The notes beneath the pieces are model-generated. The model worked only from the letters and a program-made list of their open reading frames with translations, was not told where the DNA came from and made no database searches. 64,000 bases of DNA from Lepeophtheirus salmonis (lineage: Eukaryota > Arthropoda > Copepoda > Siphonostomatoida > Caligidae). A program made the position numbers and the translations under genes. Position 1 is the stretch's first letter; each line of letters starts with the position of its first letter. This document shows positions 1 through 12,957 of the stretch, one piece after another. Where the stretch lies: the NCBI RefSeq assembly GCF_016086655.4, contig NC_052136.2, positions 39,626,866-39,690,865 of the forward strand, written 5' to 3'.

Positions 1-3000
1 ATTATCTTATATAAACTGATGTCAATTTAGAACAAAAAGGGTTATTTATCAAAAAAAAAATATAATAATAATTAAAATTCGAAATTTCTTTTAATTGAAG
101 AAAAATAGAATCTAAGATATGTTTAAAAAAGTCAGATTCATTTTTTTAATAGAGACTCAAAATTCCACGAAAAACAAAACACATCAATTAATTTCTAAAA
201 CTGGGCTCAAAGTTGCAAATCTAAAGCAAGATTCAAATGAAAAAATATCCCAAATCTATTTAAAAGATATATCCTATCGGTTAAGAAAAATGTCACCTAC
301 ATTACAATAAATACCACAATTTCTGAAACTCACATAGATTATCTAGTCACCATATTTAAGATAGCATAATAAATCCTACATTCATTGGATCAGATGATGT
401 CAATGGAGAGAATCTCTATTGATGATGCCAAAATTTAAACTGTGTTTGAAAAATTAAATTTTGGCATCATCAATACTTACTAGTGTTGGATTTCAGTCTG
501 AAAATTCTAGACCCTCCTGAGACTGTTAAAATTTGAGTTCTACTTAAAGAAATAATTCCATCAGAGAAGTTCGATTTGAACCAGTCTCATACAAAATTTC
601 GTCAAGATTAGTCTAACAAAAATAAATTGGTCTATTTCGATTTTATGTATGAATTGTTGATAACATCATGTGTATTTCTAAATTTTGTAACTTATATAAT
701 AATGAATAGGTAGAATATAGCGCCAAAGTGTGAGAACCCCAAAAAGGGCTATATATTAACGGTTCATTATTTGAAAACAATTAAATTACGAAAAAATTTC
801 TAAGGATTGAACCGAGATAATTGGCTGAGACTCATCACTAGTACCTCTTTTTATGAAAATTAGAGACTCTCATAAGTGTTTCATTGTTTATATTATTCAT
901 AGATATACAAATGTGTATATTGTAAACTGGTTTTTATATTAATATTTTGTTTTCATTTCATTTTAGCAAAAAATAATAATAACATGGCAAATTTGACTAT
1001 TTAGTAAGGAGATTTATTTATTTATTCTTTTGATACATGATAAGGCTATGTTGATCTATAAAAAGTAATAAAAGATGGAGTAATTTCCATTCTACAACAA
1101 TCTCTGAATTATTTTTGCAATTGAGGATGATGATCTATTAAAAAGAGCCAAACGTGTTTTTTTTATTTTTTGCAAATCATAGTGGTATAATTCATTAGAT
1201 TTGAGAAATGTAAAGAATATTTCTACTTTAGTCGACGCTATTTTTGCACAAAAAAAAATCAATTTTATTTCATGGATTAAATACAAACTCTACAAGAACT
1301 CCAAGTAACCCTTCAAGAGTTATTTATTAACAGTTCCATTTTATGAAATAAACCTAATGGATCTAAGAAACATTCAATGGAGATGGATCAGAAATGCTGT
1401 TAGGGAAGGAGGGTTGTAGGACATACCCATAGAGTGACACAGTTTTTATTGAGGAGTTTGTCGTCAACTTGAGATTACATCAGCTGTTTTGGGGGTATTT
1501 ATGCTATAACATCTATACTAGTTTTTCCCCTTTTTTTCTCTTCATTTTCAAAGAAGATATGAGTATAGCTATCATATATCGGGGCAACAGAACAGTTGGC
1601 TTGATCTTCTGCAACACCTGCAATTTCTAGCTTTATCTATGAGTTCTATCTAGATTTAGGTTCATAGTATACAATTTAGAGAAATTCCATATAAGGATTT
1701 CAACTTTTTACAACAAAAATTTTATAATACAGTTTGGTTCAAAAACTTGTAAATTAGTTTAAATTATTTGATAAAACAAAAGTTATTTTCTTCTTTTTTT
1801 TTTTTTAAATATCTATAACAAATATATTTTCTGTAAATATAAATGGTACGTCCTTCTTTAAAAATTCCAAAAGCATCCCCTGAAATGGACACTGTTTGGT
1901 CCCTTTCTTTGACCAATATATTTAATAACAAATAAATATATGTGGAGAAGAGTTTTTGTAGAGGTAAATATTTTTGTCACAAAATGTGAAAACAATTGGC
2001 ATAATTTCCATATAACGGTCGATAGTATTTTAGTTAAAATATCAATTTGGTATTTTTTTTGATCAAGTAAGCATTTTACAATGAAACAAATATTTATTAT
2101 CATCAATAATTCCCAAATTCGTACATAACTCAAAACAAAATTGACTTTTCTTGACATGGACTAAGAAAATTAATGTTTTAATAAAGCCTAGTGTTTGAAT
2201 CCTTGTCTGTATGGTTCCCAGTATATATGATTTTGAATTCAAGTCATATCTGTGTTGTTTTTTTCTATCCATCCACACCACTAATGACCCCCTTACAATA
2301 ACTCATGGGATTTTCAGATTACTAATAAAGGGAATAGTATTCTATATGTGTATAGTACACATAAACCCTCCATCACTAATCAAACACGTTTGATGAGATA
2401 TTGGAGAAGAGGGGAACAAGAAAGAAGAAAAAGATTTTGTTAATTGGTATTTGATGCCATTTCCGAAATAGAGAGCGTTAGTGTTATATATATACACGTG
2501 TAGTAGTATTCATAGAGACACTATTATAAATTACTATAATACTTATGACATATAATAATATTATAGGGAAAGAGAAGGAAAAAATAACAAAAAATGAAAG
2601 AGGAACTTACACTCTTATAATAATATAGAAAAAAGAAGGAAGAAAAAAAAAACTAATTAGTGTGTGTCAATCTTGTAAAAAAAAAAAAGAGAATTTTTTT
2701 CTTTCATTCCATGTTAATGGAAAAAGGAAAAAAGAAAAGGTGCCCTTAAAGTAGAAGAAAACATTAATTAGCTCTTGTATTTTTTCTGTCTTTCCTTTAC
2801 TCACATAATAATAAAGATCTTTCTTCTACATATGATATAATACATATGAGTGAACGATATGGATGATGATGAAAGGAGCTAGAAGGAGGCAGTTTACTAC
2901 GAACCAGAGGTAGAACTCGAGTTCATACTTAAAGTCTTCCACTTGACTGGCTCATAAAATGAAAGACTCGGTATTTACCTTGGACTAGAAAGTCATTTTA

Positions 3001-3219
3001 AGTACAGTTATATTTCTGAGGGCTTGAGCTGGATTTGACTTGGGAGAAAATACTTGAGAGTCGAATTGAACGTGCAGTATAACGAAGTTTTTTTTAACAC
3101 CAATTTTCCTAGACCGATTTTAAAGATGTTTTGTTGATGAGGAAAGATTGTGAGTTACCAAATGTTTTATAGGTGTACACTGTACGGCTTGTATAAAGTG
3201 AAAAATCGATCCATAAAAG
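1..3219. other. AT-rich non-coding DNA
   Basis: I see no gene here. All open frames are short and have low-complexity, Lys/Asn/Ile/Phe-rich translations. The stretch has homopurine runs at about 2560-2760, a long T-run near 1795 and one perfect hairpin, listed separately. Motifs resembling TCTAGACC recur near 508 and 3110 and may be worn ends of dispersed repeats. Confidence 0.6.
417..475. repeat. Perfect 22-bp inverted repeat with 15-nt loop
   Basis: Bases 417-438 are the exact reverse complement of 454-475, with a 15-base spacer at 439-453. Pairing stops at 416/476 (C opposite C). The arm contains GATGATGCCAAAATTTAA, so it is not just an AT palindrome. It could fold into a 59-nt hairpin RNA or be the relic of a tiny palindromic element. 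Transcription is not known. Confidence 0.85.
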
Positions 3220-3240
3220 CAGTGATTCTCAACCTTTTTG
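3220..3240 (+). repeat. hAT-like terminal sequence, solo
   Basis: CAGTGATTCTCAACCTTTTT resembles the terminal inverted repeat of many hAT elements, which commonly begin CAGTGGTTCTCAA. No matching inverted partner is visible within about 1 kb, so this is probably one end of a decayed element. A similar end lies at 15541. Confidence 0.4.
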
Positions 3241-4765
3241 TAAACTCGTCCAAGGAGGAGAAGCATTTAGTTTTGGCCAATGTTTGAGTCTAGGATATTT
3301 GTATAATATTTTTTAATGAGCTTGCTATCCTTGGGGATTCCTAGATGGTGCACAACGAAATGAGGATTTAGAATATCTGCAAAAAGATCTACTTTCGATT
3401 CACTTTTCTATAATTGTGGTATTCAAAATCTTCGCTATTAAAAATCACGTAAAACGTAAGCAAAATTCTAAATCGATCTCGGACTGAGTAATCTAAACAC
3501 TATCAACACCTCATTAAGTTATTCAATTCCGAGAAGTCAATCATGATTTATGTACTCCATGGTAACTCAATAATATATAGGCTTACAAATTACAACTCTC
3601 TTGAAGCAACGCTTACAGATACATAATATCTTATATGTAGGAATAGAAGAAGAAATTGGTTTATTAGGGGTTTTGAAATAATAACAATAGGGAGAAGAAG
3701 AAGAAAAAATGATTGACTAGGAAGAAGAACTCATAATTTCCATCATCCCTAATAACAAATTCAACCATGAGAATTACATATATACTACTTTTTGATGTTA
3801 CCTTCTAATGATAAATAAATAAATCATTTCTAAACATCCTCACCATTCAGGCAAGGAACCTACCTACTTTCAAAAGAGAGAGGGAGATTTGAACTTCTTC
3901 TTTTCTTTTTAAAGTCATTTTATTAACCCTCCGTTAATGAACTGGGATATTATTCCTTTGAATCGATATTTTTTCGCCAGTATGGTCCTGAAACATACAA
4001 TAATGTTTTGTAACTATGAGGTGCAACCAAATCCCATTCGAATATATGTATATAAGTAAATCAACCTCCATACCCTCCATTAATGAACATCATTTTTATA
4101 ACGTGACGAGAGTTAACCATATTATTGGTGAATTACAACATAAAAGTTCCATATATAATATTTATTATTCAAGTGTTATTTTTCAAATATCTCAAGGCAT
4201 TTGATAGATCATGTCAAAGCAATTCACAATCAGATCTCAAGAATATTGAACCAAAGAGAACGAAATTTGTAAGGAATTAAAGGAATTCCAATTAACTGTC
4301 TGTAGAATGAAATGACGTGCTATTACCTCTTAGCTCCTGTCAACACTGCTAAAACCTCCCATAAATTTATTTATATTTTCATTTGATTTACAGGACTTTA
4401 TTGGCTCCAAAGGATATTTCATTTAAAATCAGTAATATTCCAGACCGCCAAACATTAAATGACCAAGGCGTAAAATAAGTATCGAAAAGGAGCGGGAATG
4501 GATCATTTAAATGGTGTTGTGTCGACTTGAATCTTTTAAGGTCAGCTCAAGTCTATAAATTAGATTTGTTTTTGTAATCTTTTATCGTATGGAAACACAA
4601 CTACAGGGTGCACTAGCTATCTGTGCTGCAAAAAAGGATTGAGTTTTTATACGCAGTTTTCGCTCAACCTGTTATCATTTTTTTTTTAAATAACACAAGA
4701 ATATGAAAGCTTGATAGATTCTGATTTATTTTATTCAATAAAATAACATCTAACCTCAATTAAAG
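3241..4765. other. AT-rich non-coding DNA
   Basis: No supported gene. A purine-rich patch lies at about 3645-3735. Nothing else here rises above background. Confidence 0.55.
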
Positions 4766-4769
4766 TATC

Positions 4770-5010
4770 TCTATGAGGCCGAAAGCGCATGCAGACCTTT
4801 TTTACATGTTTGCTTGGCACAATCCTGGAATTTCTTCTTAATCGGACTGATAAGTCAAAACTGTCTTGAAGATATTTGACCCAAGCCCGCATTACTGTTG
4901 CCTCAATATCCCCTTTCGAGGCCTCAAATTCCCTCTTAACTTGAGAACGAATGTTTCACAAGGTCTCAGGGTTCGAGCAATTGTAATATTATTCGAAAGA
5001 ATGTTTTTCT
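4770..5010 (-). pseudogene. Possible transposase-derived coding relic
   Basis: The minus strand reads with few stops through a charged peptide that includes RSQVKREFEASKGD and VMRAWVKYLQD. Its base composition is more balanced than the surroundings. The pattern resembles the C-terminal part of a Tc1/mariner-type transposase, but no catalytic motif is present and I cannot assign a family. It could be another degraded coding fragment. Confidence 0.3.
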
Positions 5011-8000
5011 GTGCCTTTTCTAAACATTTGCAACAACAAATTCGTTAATTATATTCATTTTTCTTTGCAACTGATACAAGTAAGAGCAAGCTGGCTAACA
5101 AAAAATAAAAAGGTTGCCTAAGTGCCCACTTTTCCGCAAGAGGACACACTAAAGTAGCTTGTGCATCCTGTAAATGGAAATTTAATTTGCAGTATCTCTG
5201 AATCATTCATAAGAATAATTTATTGGTAGGAATAAAAGGTAATACTTATTTGTGAAAAAATCATTCTTGCTTGATTTTGTGTTGAGAGACCACAATTATG
5301 TCTTACAATATATATAATATCTTTGAATTTTGTTATGTTGTAGAGTTACTAATTTAGAAATGTTCCAAATGTCGTTCCTAAAAGTAAATTTATTTGTTTC
5401 TTTAAATTCACAGAATTCTTCACATATTGAACATCTTGAACACAGAGGACTTAAATATATGTTGTATGTTTGTCACAATTACAACTGAATATCTAATTTA
5501 ACCAATGATAGAATGGGATCTTGATTGAATTGGAAATATATATTTGATTTGCAGAAATAAATGTAGAATTGTAGTTAATTTGCAAATACTAAAAATTCAT
5601 TTGTAGGTTATTTTCAATAAAATTTGGTTCATGATATGCATTTGCGTGTCCTATTTTAAGAATAAATTGGATTTTTACTGCTTTCTAATCAATTCTGCCC
5701 TAGTTTATTGTTACTTAGGTAATAGTCATTTCCAAACTAGCTAAAAACTAAAAGTATACCAATTTACGGAACAAACTCTTCATAAATATATAATTTTAGC
5801 CATTGTAACCAATATATAACAGAGAGCGGTTTATAAGACACGCTACAAAGCTTATAAGTCTTGTATGTTGACTATAACTTATAACTCATTTAGATGTCAA
5901 TGGCCAATAAAGTAGAATTAGCTCAAATTCATATTAAGGAAATGATGCTTTTGATCCATCAACGTAAATATTTAAAATTTTATTAAGGTTTTTAAAATCT
6001 TACTTATATGATCACAAGGATTTCATATTATCCCGACTTTGATCGGTAAAATATGCCCAAATTAGTTTAACTCAATTAAAAATGTTCCGTTGATAAGATT
6101 ATTTTATATTTTTTTGGGTAAATTGAACAATTTGTTGAGAATTACCTGGCAATTACGTGTCCAGTGTTAATGATGTTATGAAAGTTCAGTGACGTACCAT
6201 GAGGGGGAAGGGCGGTCGTTGGTTGCGGAATCCTCCTCATTTTCCCTATAAGTGCCATTTTTGAAAATCATAAATTTCCATACAACAGTTTTTAGGTAGG
6301 ACAGAATATATATTCTACTTTTCTCTATATTAGGAATTATGAATATTAATTCTTTTTTTTTTTTGTTCTCAAGATTTTTTCTCCCTTGTTGAGATGGAGT
6401 TGCGCCAATTAGGTATACGTAGACATTTTAATAAAAAATTAGTTCATTTTATCCAGGAAATATATATATTAAAGTTAATTGAATATGTCATATGTTAATT
6501 TCCTTCTCTAGGAGCAACCGACAAACAAAATTACACAAATTGATTTTAAAGCGTTGCCCACTATGCTATGACGCTCCAAAAAGATTAATTTTATTATTCT
6601 TCCGGAAAAATTTTGATTTCTTCAAATTCGAAACCATATCGTCTCATATTCCTGCATCAGGACTTGAATACAACCTGGGCGGCAGAATATATTTGCAAGT
6701 GGGGGAGCTAAATTATATAATGGTGTCGTAATCATCCGTAGGATATAGGAGCTCTTTTTGACAATTTTGACAGTTTTTTTAATAAATGGCAAATTTGATT
6801 AAAATTTTTCAAAAAAGATTTTATCTCTTCTAAAAAAAGACATTTGTCAAATTTGGCATATTGTATAATATTTTTTTAAAAACTAAATTTAGGAGTCAAA
6901 GCGCCATTAGTCACGACCATAACAACTAAAATTTCCCAAAAATGAGTGTGTTGATGGTCCATTGGACCTTTTGGTTCCGTTCCCACTGAATACAGCTCTG
7001 AATGTGAAATTAGAGCTCATTTATACTATTGTACTATGTATTTTTAGTAGAAATGACTGACCCTGATCCAATAATGTATAAAGGTATATTGCTTTTAGTA
7101 ACAAAAAGTGTATGTTATCTGTAAATGTAAAAAAAAGATTATACCCAATTATATGGTAATAAAAAATAAAGTGAAACTATGGGAAATCCACGCATAATGG
7201 GCGAGAAAATGGATCAAATTAGGCGAAACCAATTGGTTCTATGTATGTACATTGTACATAATATGATTGTTTTTCTTCGCCTTCTAATACGCAATGGAAA
7301 AGTACACGTTGTACATAAATATGGAGTCTAACAGTAATACAGCTACAGATAGATAAAATAATATATATAAATAACACGAGCTAAAAACAAGAAGAAAAAA
7401 AAACAATATGGAATAAGAGCAACTAACGTTATTATGATTATTTTTGAAGAAATAGGAACATCTCCACATACATATTCACATGAAAAAAAAAATAAAAGAA
7501 TAAAATTTTACGCCAAAAAAAAAGGAGAGGGGAAAATGTGAATTATTATTATATACATAATATATATAGATTTATTCCCTTTCTTTGTTAGTACTCTTCT
7601 TCTCCTTCTTCTGTTTCCCTTCCTTGTCCCCTCCTTTTTATTTTTCTACCATCTTCTTTTTTTATTTTTTTCATGTAATCTCAATGTCATTTACTCACTC
7701 ACTCCCAATTTTATATTTTGATTATTTATTCTTAATGGATTTAAAATGAGAAACATGTACAAACAAAATACAACTATAAACATAAGTTTATATTTAATGC
7801 ACAATGATTTATAAATAAATGTAATTCGGGAAGGGGTGATTTCCGCCCCCACGCGTGTCACTTTGATGGGTTTTTCTTTCTATCTTTCTTACTGACTACC
7901 TTATCATCAACATTCTCACCTCCTTCGACGTTGTCGTTTTTCTTCTTCTCTTCCTCCTCCTCTTTCTCACATTGATTTTAATCACCAAATTTATAGTGAT

Positions 8001-8210
8001 GTGTCGTGGTGATTTAGCCACACGAATATTGTCAAGTTTCTAATGATGGTTCGAGAAAAACACCGACTTAAGGTTATTTTTTCTACTTTAATCATGGCAT
8101 ACCTACAATTTATTTTGTTATCGCCTGTCGATTTATTGTCTGCTTTTAACATAACGAACAGAAGGCCTAGAAACACACGACTAAACATTGTTTCGTTAAA
8201 AAACAATACA
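5011..8210. other. AT-rich non-coding DNA
   Basis: No supported gene. It has a pyrimidine-rich tract at about 7575-7690 and another at 7905-7970. Several GTACATTGTACA-like palindromic words occur around 7245-7315. Confidence 0.55.
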
Positions 8211-8216
8211 ATATAT

Positions 8217-8647
8217 AGGGGCGTCCGCAAGACAAGAGCTGCGCCCCAGCTCCCCCAAAAAAAAAAATAAAAAATTAGAAAATTTAATATTTGAATTTTT
8301 CCTTTTTATTACAAAATTTAATATCTGAAATTTTTCCTTTTTATTAGAAAATGTAATATTTGAAATTTTTTTCAAAAAATGTAATATTTGAAATTTTTTT
8401 CAAAAAATGTAATATTTGAATTTTTTTCAAAAAAAATAATCTTTTTAAGAATAGCAAATGGATTTTTTGAAAAAATTTTTTGATCCAAAAATTTAATATT
8501 TTAAATAATTTGTGAATAGCTGTGAATTTTGAAATAAAAAAAAAAGATTAATAATCAAAATTTTATTTTTAAAATTTTATTCCAAAAAAAATCAATTTTA
8601 GGGTTATTTTTAGAAAAATAAATATATATAACTCTGCAGACGCCCCT
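8217..8647. mobile_element. 431-bp inverted-repeat element (family H), MITE-like
   Basis: The left end reads AGGGGCGTCCGCAAGA. The reverse complement of the right end reads AGGGGCGTCTGCAGAG, so the outer 9 bases are identical and the next several nearly so. Both sides are flanked by TATAT (8212-8216 and 8648-8652), a possible 5-bp target duplication, though it is weak evidence in such AT-rich DNA. The inside is non-coding with tandem repeats. A related sequence occurs at 18.36-18.62 kb. Confidence 0.6.
8277..8436. repeat. Short tandem repeats inside the family H element
   Basis: The phrase TAATATTTGAA followed by a T-run recurs with a 28-base period (at 8353, 8381 and 8409). It is preceded by two longer units of about 34-35 bases that carry TTCCTTTTTATTA. 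Confidence 0.75.
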
Positions 8648-8652
8648 TATAT

Positions 8653-11111
8653 AATTATAACTTGATTAGTTGTAGATAATACATAAACTTACTAAAACCT
8701 CCGACCGTTAAATAGAAGGTTCATCATTGTTCCCCCCCAACATTTCCATAAGATAAAGTTCTTTTCTAACCAACTTAACCTGCAGGAATCATGGACCTAT
8801 GAAAATGTATAGAGTAGAGGACAAGTAGTCCTTTTAAAAGGATTACTTCGATTTAGTAGAAGTTTATATAGGAAAGGAAGGACATCAACAACCAATCAGT
8901 AGCTGAACCATTTCTCCTTTTGCCTTGTGAAGGGGATTCCGAAGATTTTCCTTTGAACCTCGACAATATTTTCATTAGGAAGGGATCCAAGGCATTGCAC
9001 CCTCCTCTTGACTAAGTTTGATGAAGTTGTCTTTATAAGTCATCTATGCATATACTTAAAAACTTTTTTAAACTGCCAATCATTATTGACGAATTATTCT
9101 ATAGTTGGAAAGAAATGGCTTACTACCATCTGATTTTGAAAGAAAGATTGCGAGGTAAAGGAAGGGTTTAGATGTTTGCTAACGATTACCTATATGTACC
9201 ACTAATAACACTAGGCAACAAAATTCATGTTTTGGAACGCACGCTGGATAAACACAAATGTATTATTATTTTCTAAAGCCATTGAATATTAAAGTGATCT
9301 TCAAAAATTTTAATTGAAGTAGGTTTGGCTTCTAAAGCCTTTTTATTGGACAAATTGTGAGAAATAATGAATATTTGAAAGGCAGGAAAAATTCAGAAAT
9401 TATATATAAGATTACTTACATCTAATTAATTAGTCAAATAATTGACTTAATTATGTTTAATTTAGAAACATTTTCATGCAACCTTACATTCCATATTAAT
9501 TAAATATTCTATAAGAAAATTATAAGTTAAACTAAAAAAATCAATCAAAATCGAACTTTTTTAAAGGCAAATCTATTTACTGTAATTAATAGTTTATTCT
9601 TTATTTTATCTAAAATATTGAAAATTTTAATTGCAATTGAAAAAATATTGTATTCCAAATTTTACTTGATTTTATGTCTAGACACATTCAAAAAAAATAT
9701 TATATATATATATATGATATTGTGGACGCCCCTGATATACTAGTTGGCAGTCCTATTCTCTCACTTTTCATAGAAGAGAGGTTGGGAGATGGAATGAATC
9801 TACCCTTCTAAGCAAAGTGGACAAAGCCCTTTGTGAAGATACTTAATTGTATTTTTTGTTTTTCACAGTTATTAGGGTAAAAAAAATGAAATAAATAGAT
9901 TAGGGATGGATGGAAGAAAGATTGGTGATGGAAAGTGACACTGCAAATATATATTTTTACACTTACTCACCAACATACAAATTACACTGCATTTTGTAGT
10001 CCATTGTCGATTTTTGTATATTTTTCAACAATCTGTGTTTTGTAGGTTGATTGTTTGAATATGAATTGGCTTACGTAGTTAATCTTTGAACAATTCCCAA
10101 CAATTATCGAGTAGTAGTTGTATTGTGAGGAACGATTGGATAGCCATTACTTACTGCATTTGGTGTTGTTGTTTTTTTAATAGAAAGGTTGCAAGTTAAA
10201 ATTACGATAATCACGTGCTAGACTTGAATTGATTGAGCTCAAAAAGGACACTTAATTATGATCTAAATATAATGTGGTAAAAAAAATACGTCAACAAATA
10301 ACGGTTATTTAGGTTGTAATCTGGAGAGCTCTTTCTGTTAATAATATCCCTTTAGACATGGAGGGCGACTTTGAATCATTCATGGCTCCAATCTCTTTAA
10401 TATGCAGAGAGAATACATCTAATTGGAATCCAGGGAAATTTGATCAGGGTCCTTCCAAAGGAGAAAAAGAGGGAATAAAATGATATGCAAATGTGGTAAA
10501 ATATATATTGTGTAAGGGACCCCTCCATGTACTGAATAATAATAATAATAAAAAATACGCACTTTTTGAAATTTCATAAAGCTCATGAATAATTAAAAAA
10601 AAAAAAAAACTTTATGAAAATGCACTTAATTTTTCATCCAACATAATATAGTCGTTTTTTTGTCATATTAAAAGGAACTGCATCCTGTAGATATTACATA
10701 TAAGTGTATTTACACTTCACATTAAGCGTAGAATAAGGAAGGGGGAAAAAGGGTAGTAGAATCAGTTTCGTATCCATCTCAATTTCCGAATTTGGTACAA
10801 GTTGCAACTTGTATAAGTAGATTGTACAAGTTACAATTTGTACGTCGTATAACGCCTTTTTTACTCGGAACATCAGACATAATAGCCAATTATACAGAGT
10901 GGTCCTCAATTAGAGTTCCACAAAAAAATTAAATGACTCACAGATTATGTTTCGCTTAAAAATTTAATAATGCTTTTTTAAAGCTTCAATATTGTCTCCA
11001 ATAAATTCCCCTTGTTTTGAATAACTTAATAGAGACGCCTTATCACTAACTTACAGCACCTTGTACATTGATCCTATCATATTATTTTGAACTATTAAAA
11101 ATAAATTATTA
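8653..11111. other. AT-rich non-coding DNA with one solo family H end
   Basis: No gene seen. At 9721-9733 TGTGGACGCCCCT matches the right terminus of the 8.2-kb inverted-repeat element. This indicates a second, otherwise unrecognisable copy or a solo end. Confidence 0.5.
10796..10850. repeat. GTACAAGTTGCAACTTGTA palindrome cluster
   Basis: TACAAGTTGCAACTTGTA is a perfect 18-base palindrome, followed within 30 bases by TTGTACAAGTTACAA. Related words recur at 13913-13965, 17907-17945, 60951-60985 and 61495-61560, so this is a dispersed short palindromic repeat. Confidence 0.7.
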
Positions 11112-11358
11112 TCTGCGCAACGAAGTTGCAGAAGTAATGTTTTTGCCTTAATTTGTTTGTTAGTCAACAAGATTATAAGTTACAGATTTATTTTGATCAA
11201 ACTTGGTACGAAGTCTATATATAGTTACAGTAGAAGGCCATTAAATTTAGAGAGTTCAAGGTAACACAAAACGTAAAAAATGCATAATGGACCATAACTT
11301 TGGAACAAATTGAGATGCATAACTCTATTTGGTTTCAGGCAAATTCTAGTTTAGTTAT
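11112..11358 (+). repeat. Dispersed repeat family D, longest copy
   Basis: This copy opens CTGCGCAACGAAGTTGCAGA, which is itself partly palindromic, and contains GTTAGTCAACAAGATTA and ATCAAACTTGGTACGA. It matches the minus strand of 18650-18848 over most of its length and 48838-49004 over its 3' half. No long ORF is present. I recall similar sequences as widespread dispersed repeats in invertebrate genomes, but cannot verify that here. Confidence 0.7.
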
Positions 11359-12327
11359 GTATTTATGAGTAACATAACAATTGGTATAAGAACTACGTAA
11401 TGTGTTAAACATATTTTATTAATTAGTAGGGTTGGATTAGAGTATTACTCGAACGCAAAAACTCAAATGAAGTAAAGTGGACAATTTTCAAAAAATTACC
11501 TTAACTAACATGGAATATTTTTTTTTCGGATGATTTGAGTTCATTTGGATTCGAACTATATTCAAAACTCAAAAGATTGAAGTAATAATGAGTCAAATTT
11601 ATCACATATTATGTAGAACTTTTCAAAAACTTAAGTGAATTCGAAGATTGGTTTATGTATTGACCTTACACGGACTCGAAAATTTGCAAATGTATTGTCT
11701 TAGCACAAACTCGACTCTGTGCGGAACTTTAAAACTCCAATTCTGACGATTTCGAAAATTTTGAGCTTAATCAAACACTATTATTTAGTCATTACCCTCA
11801 AAATAGTCAAAAATTAGACACTTAACTTATTGGTTATTAAAGTGAATTTTTGAATTATCTTTATCAAAAGTATCCTGTAAACCCTTGATTAAAAGTTATT
11901 ATTTAATCATACAAATTAAAACTTGTACATACACGAAATACATCAAGCGGCAAATAAGGAAGAAAAAAATAACTTGGGTAGAAATCCATACAATACTTGA
12001 ATAGAGTTTTTAATCAGGGAAGGGATATTTAATTGCGAATTAAATATTGTTTTTATGCGGTGTATGTAATGCATTATTTGAGGAACTGTCTTTCCATAGA
12101 TGGTGTTGGAAGAACAGATATGAACTTTGGAGTTTGTGTTCTCGTTTATTTATATGACTGACCAAGGTTCACCCTTTCTAATATATTATTTGTACCGTAT
12201 ATATTCCAAAATTAAGAGATCCTTCATCTTAAAGAGTTGCATATATTACATTATTTTCATCACAAGTAGGACACTAAATTCTGCATCTAAAATTATTTAT
12301 CTCTTTGTTCATTACAATGGATATGTT
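11359..12327. other. AT-rich non-coding DNA
   Basis: No gene or recognisable repeat seen. Confidence 0.5.
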
Positions 12328-12957
12328 CAGAGTGGTGAATCATAACCGCTAGTAGCATGTTTTAATTACAAAAAAAGTCATTTATACAGAATTAAGAAAA
12401 GACAGCTCAAAACCAATTTGTAATATTATTAAATTATTTTTTATTAAATATGTCCAACTTCACAACCAAACCAATGAAAGCCTCCACACACTCGCGAACA
12501 AATTGTCAGCTCTTGGCCATGAAGAAGGCCATGTCTATGGCGTACCTTGCTGTCATGATAGCATCTCAGAGCAAATTCAAATTTAGATAAGAGGTCCAAC
12601 AGACATTAGTCTCAAAGACCCCCAAACTGGGAGATGATATCAGGGCTGGAAGAGAACCACATGGAAGCTAGCTAGAAATAAACTATAGTATTTTTCTGAA
12701 AGTTTTTATTCTTGCGGGCTGTATGGGGTTGTAATAGACTAATGTATGTTGTAAGCAGTTCGGATGGAGATGCCAACCGCCTCGGAGAAGATCCCAGACG
12801 CCTTGCATTTTTGATTGTTGCTCTTATATTTTGTGCACTTAGAGACATAGGATCCAAACAAGGCTTCTTCATTTTTGTTTCATTGTCGTTTCGTAATTGA
12901 AATTAAAGGGATAAAATTGTATCTAAATGCTACTACAAATGTTGAGTCCCTACTCTG
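12328..12957 (-). mobile_element. Family B element 1: internally deleted Tc1-like element
   Basis: The left end CAGAGTGGTGAATCATAACC and the reverse-complemented right end CAGAGTAGGGACTCAACATT form imperfect terminal inverted repeats. Both are followed by a shared GTAGTAGCAT block. The interior keeps minus-strand scraps of a Tc1-like transposase, with the N-terminal part on the right. The sub-terminal sequence matches the copy at 53.1 kb closely (for example CAGAATTAAGA near 12387). It is 630 bp, far below the roughly 1.6 kb of an autonomous Tc1 element, so it is non-autonomous. No TA duplication is visible. Confidence 0.75.

Noticed and set aside
566..582. GATTTGAACC as a reverse-strand tRNA B box
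   Set aside because: No acceptor stem or A box at the needed distance.
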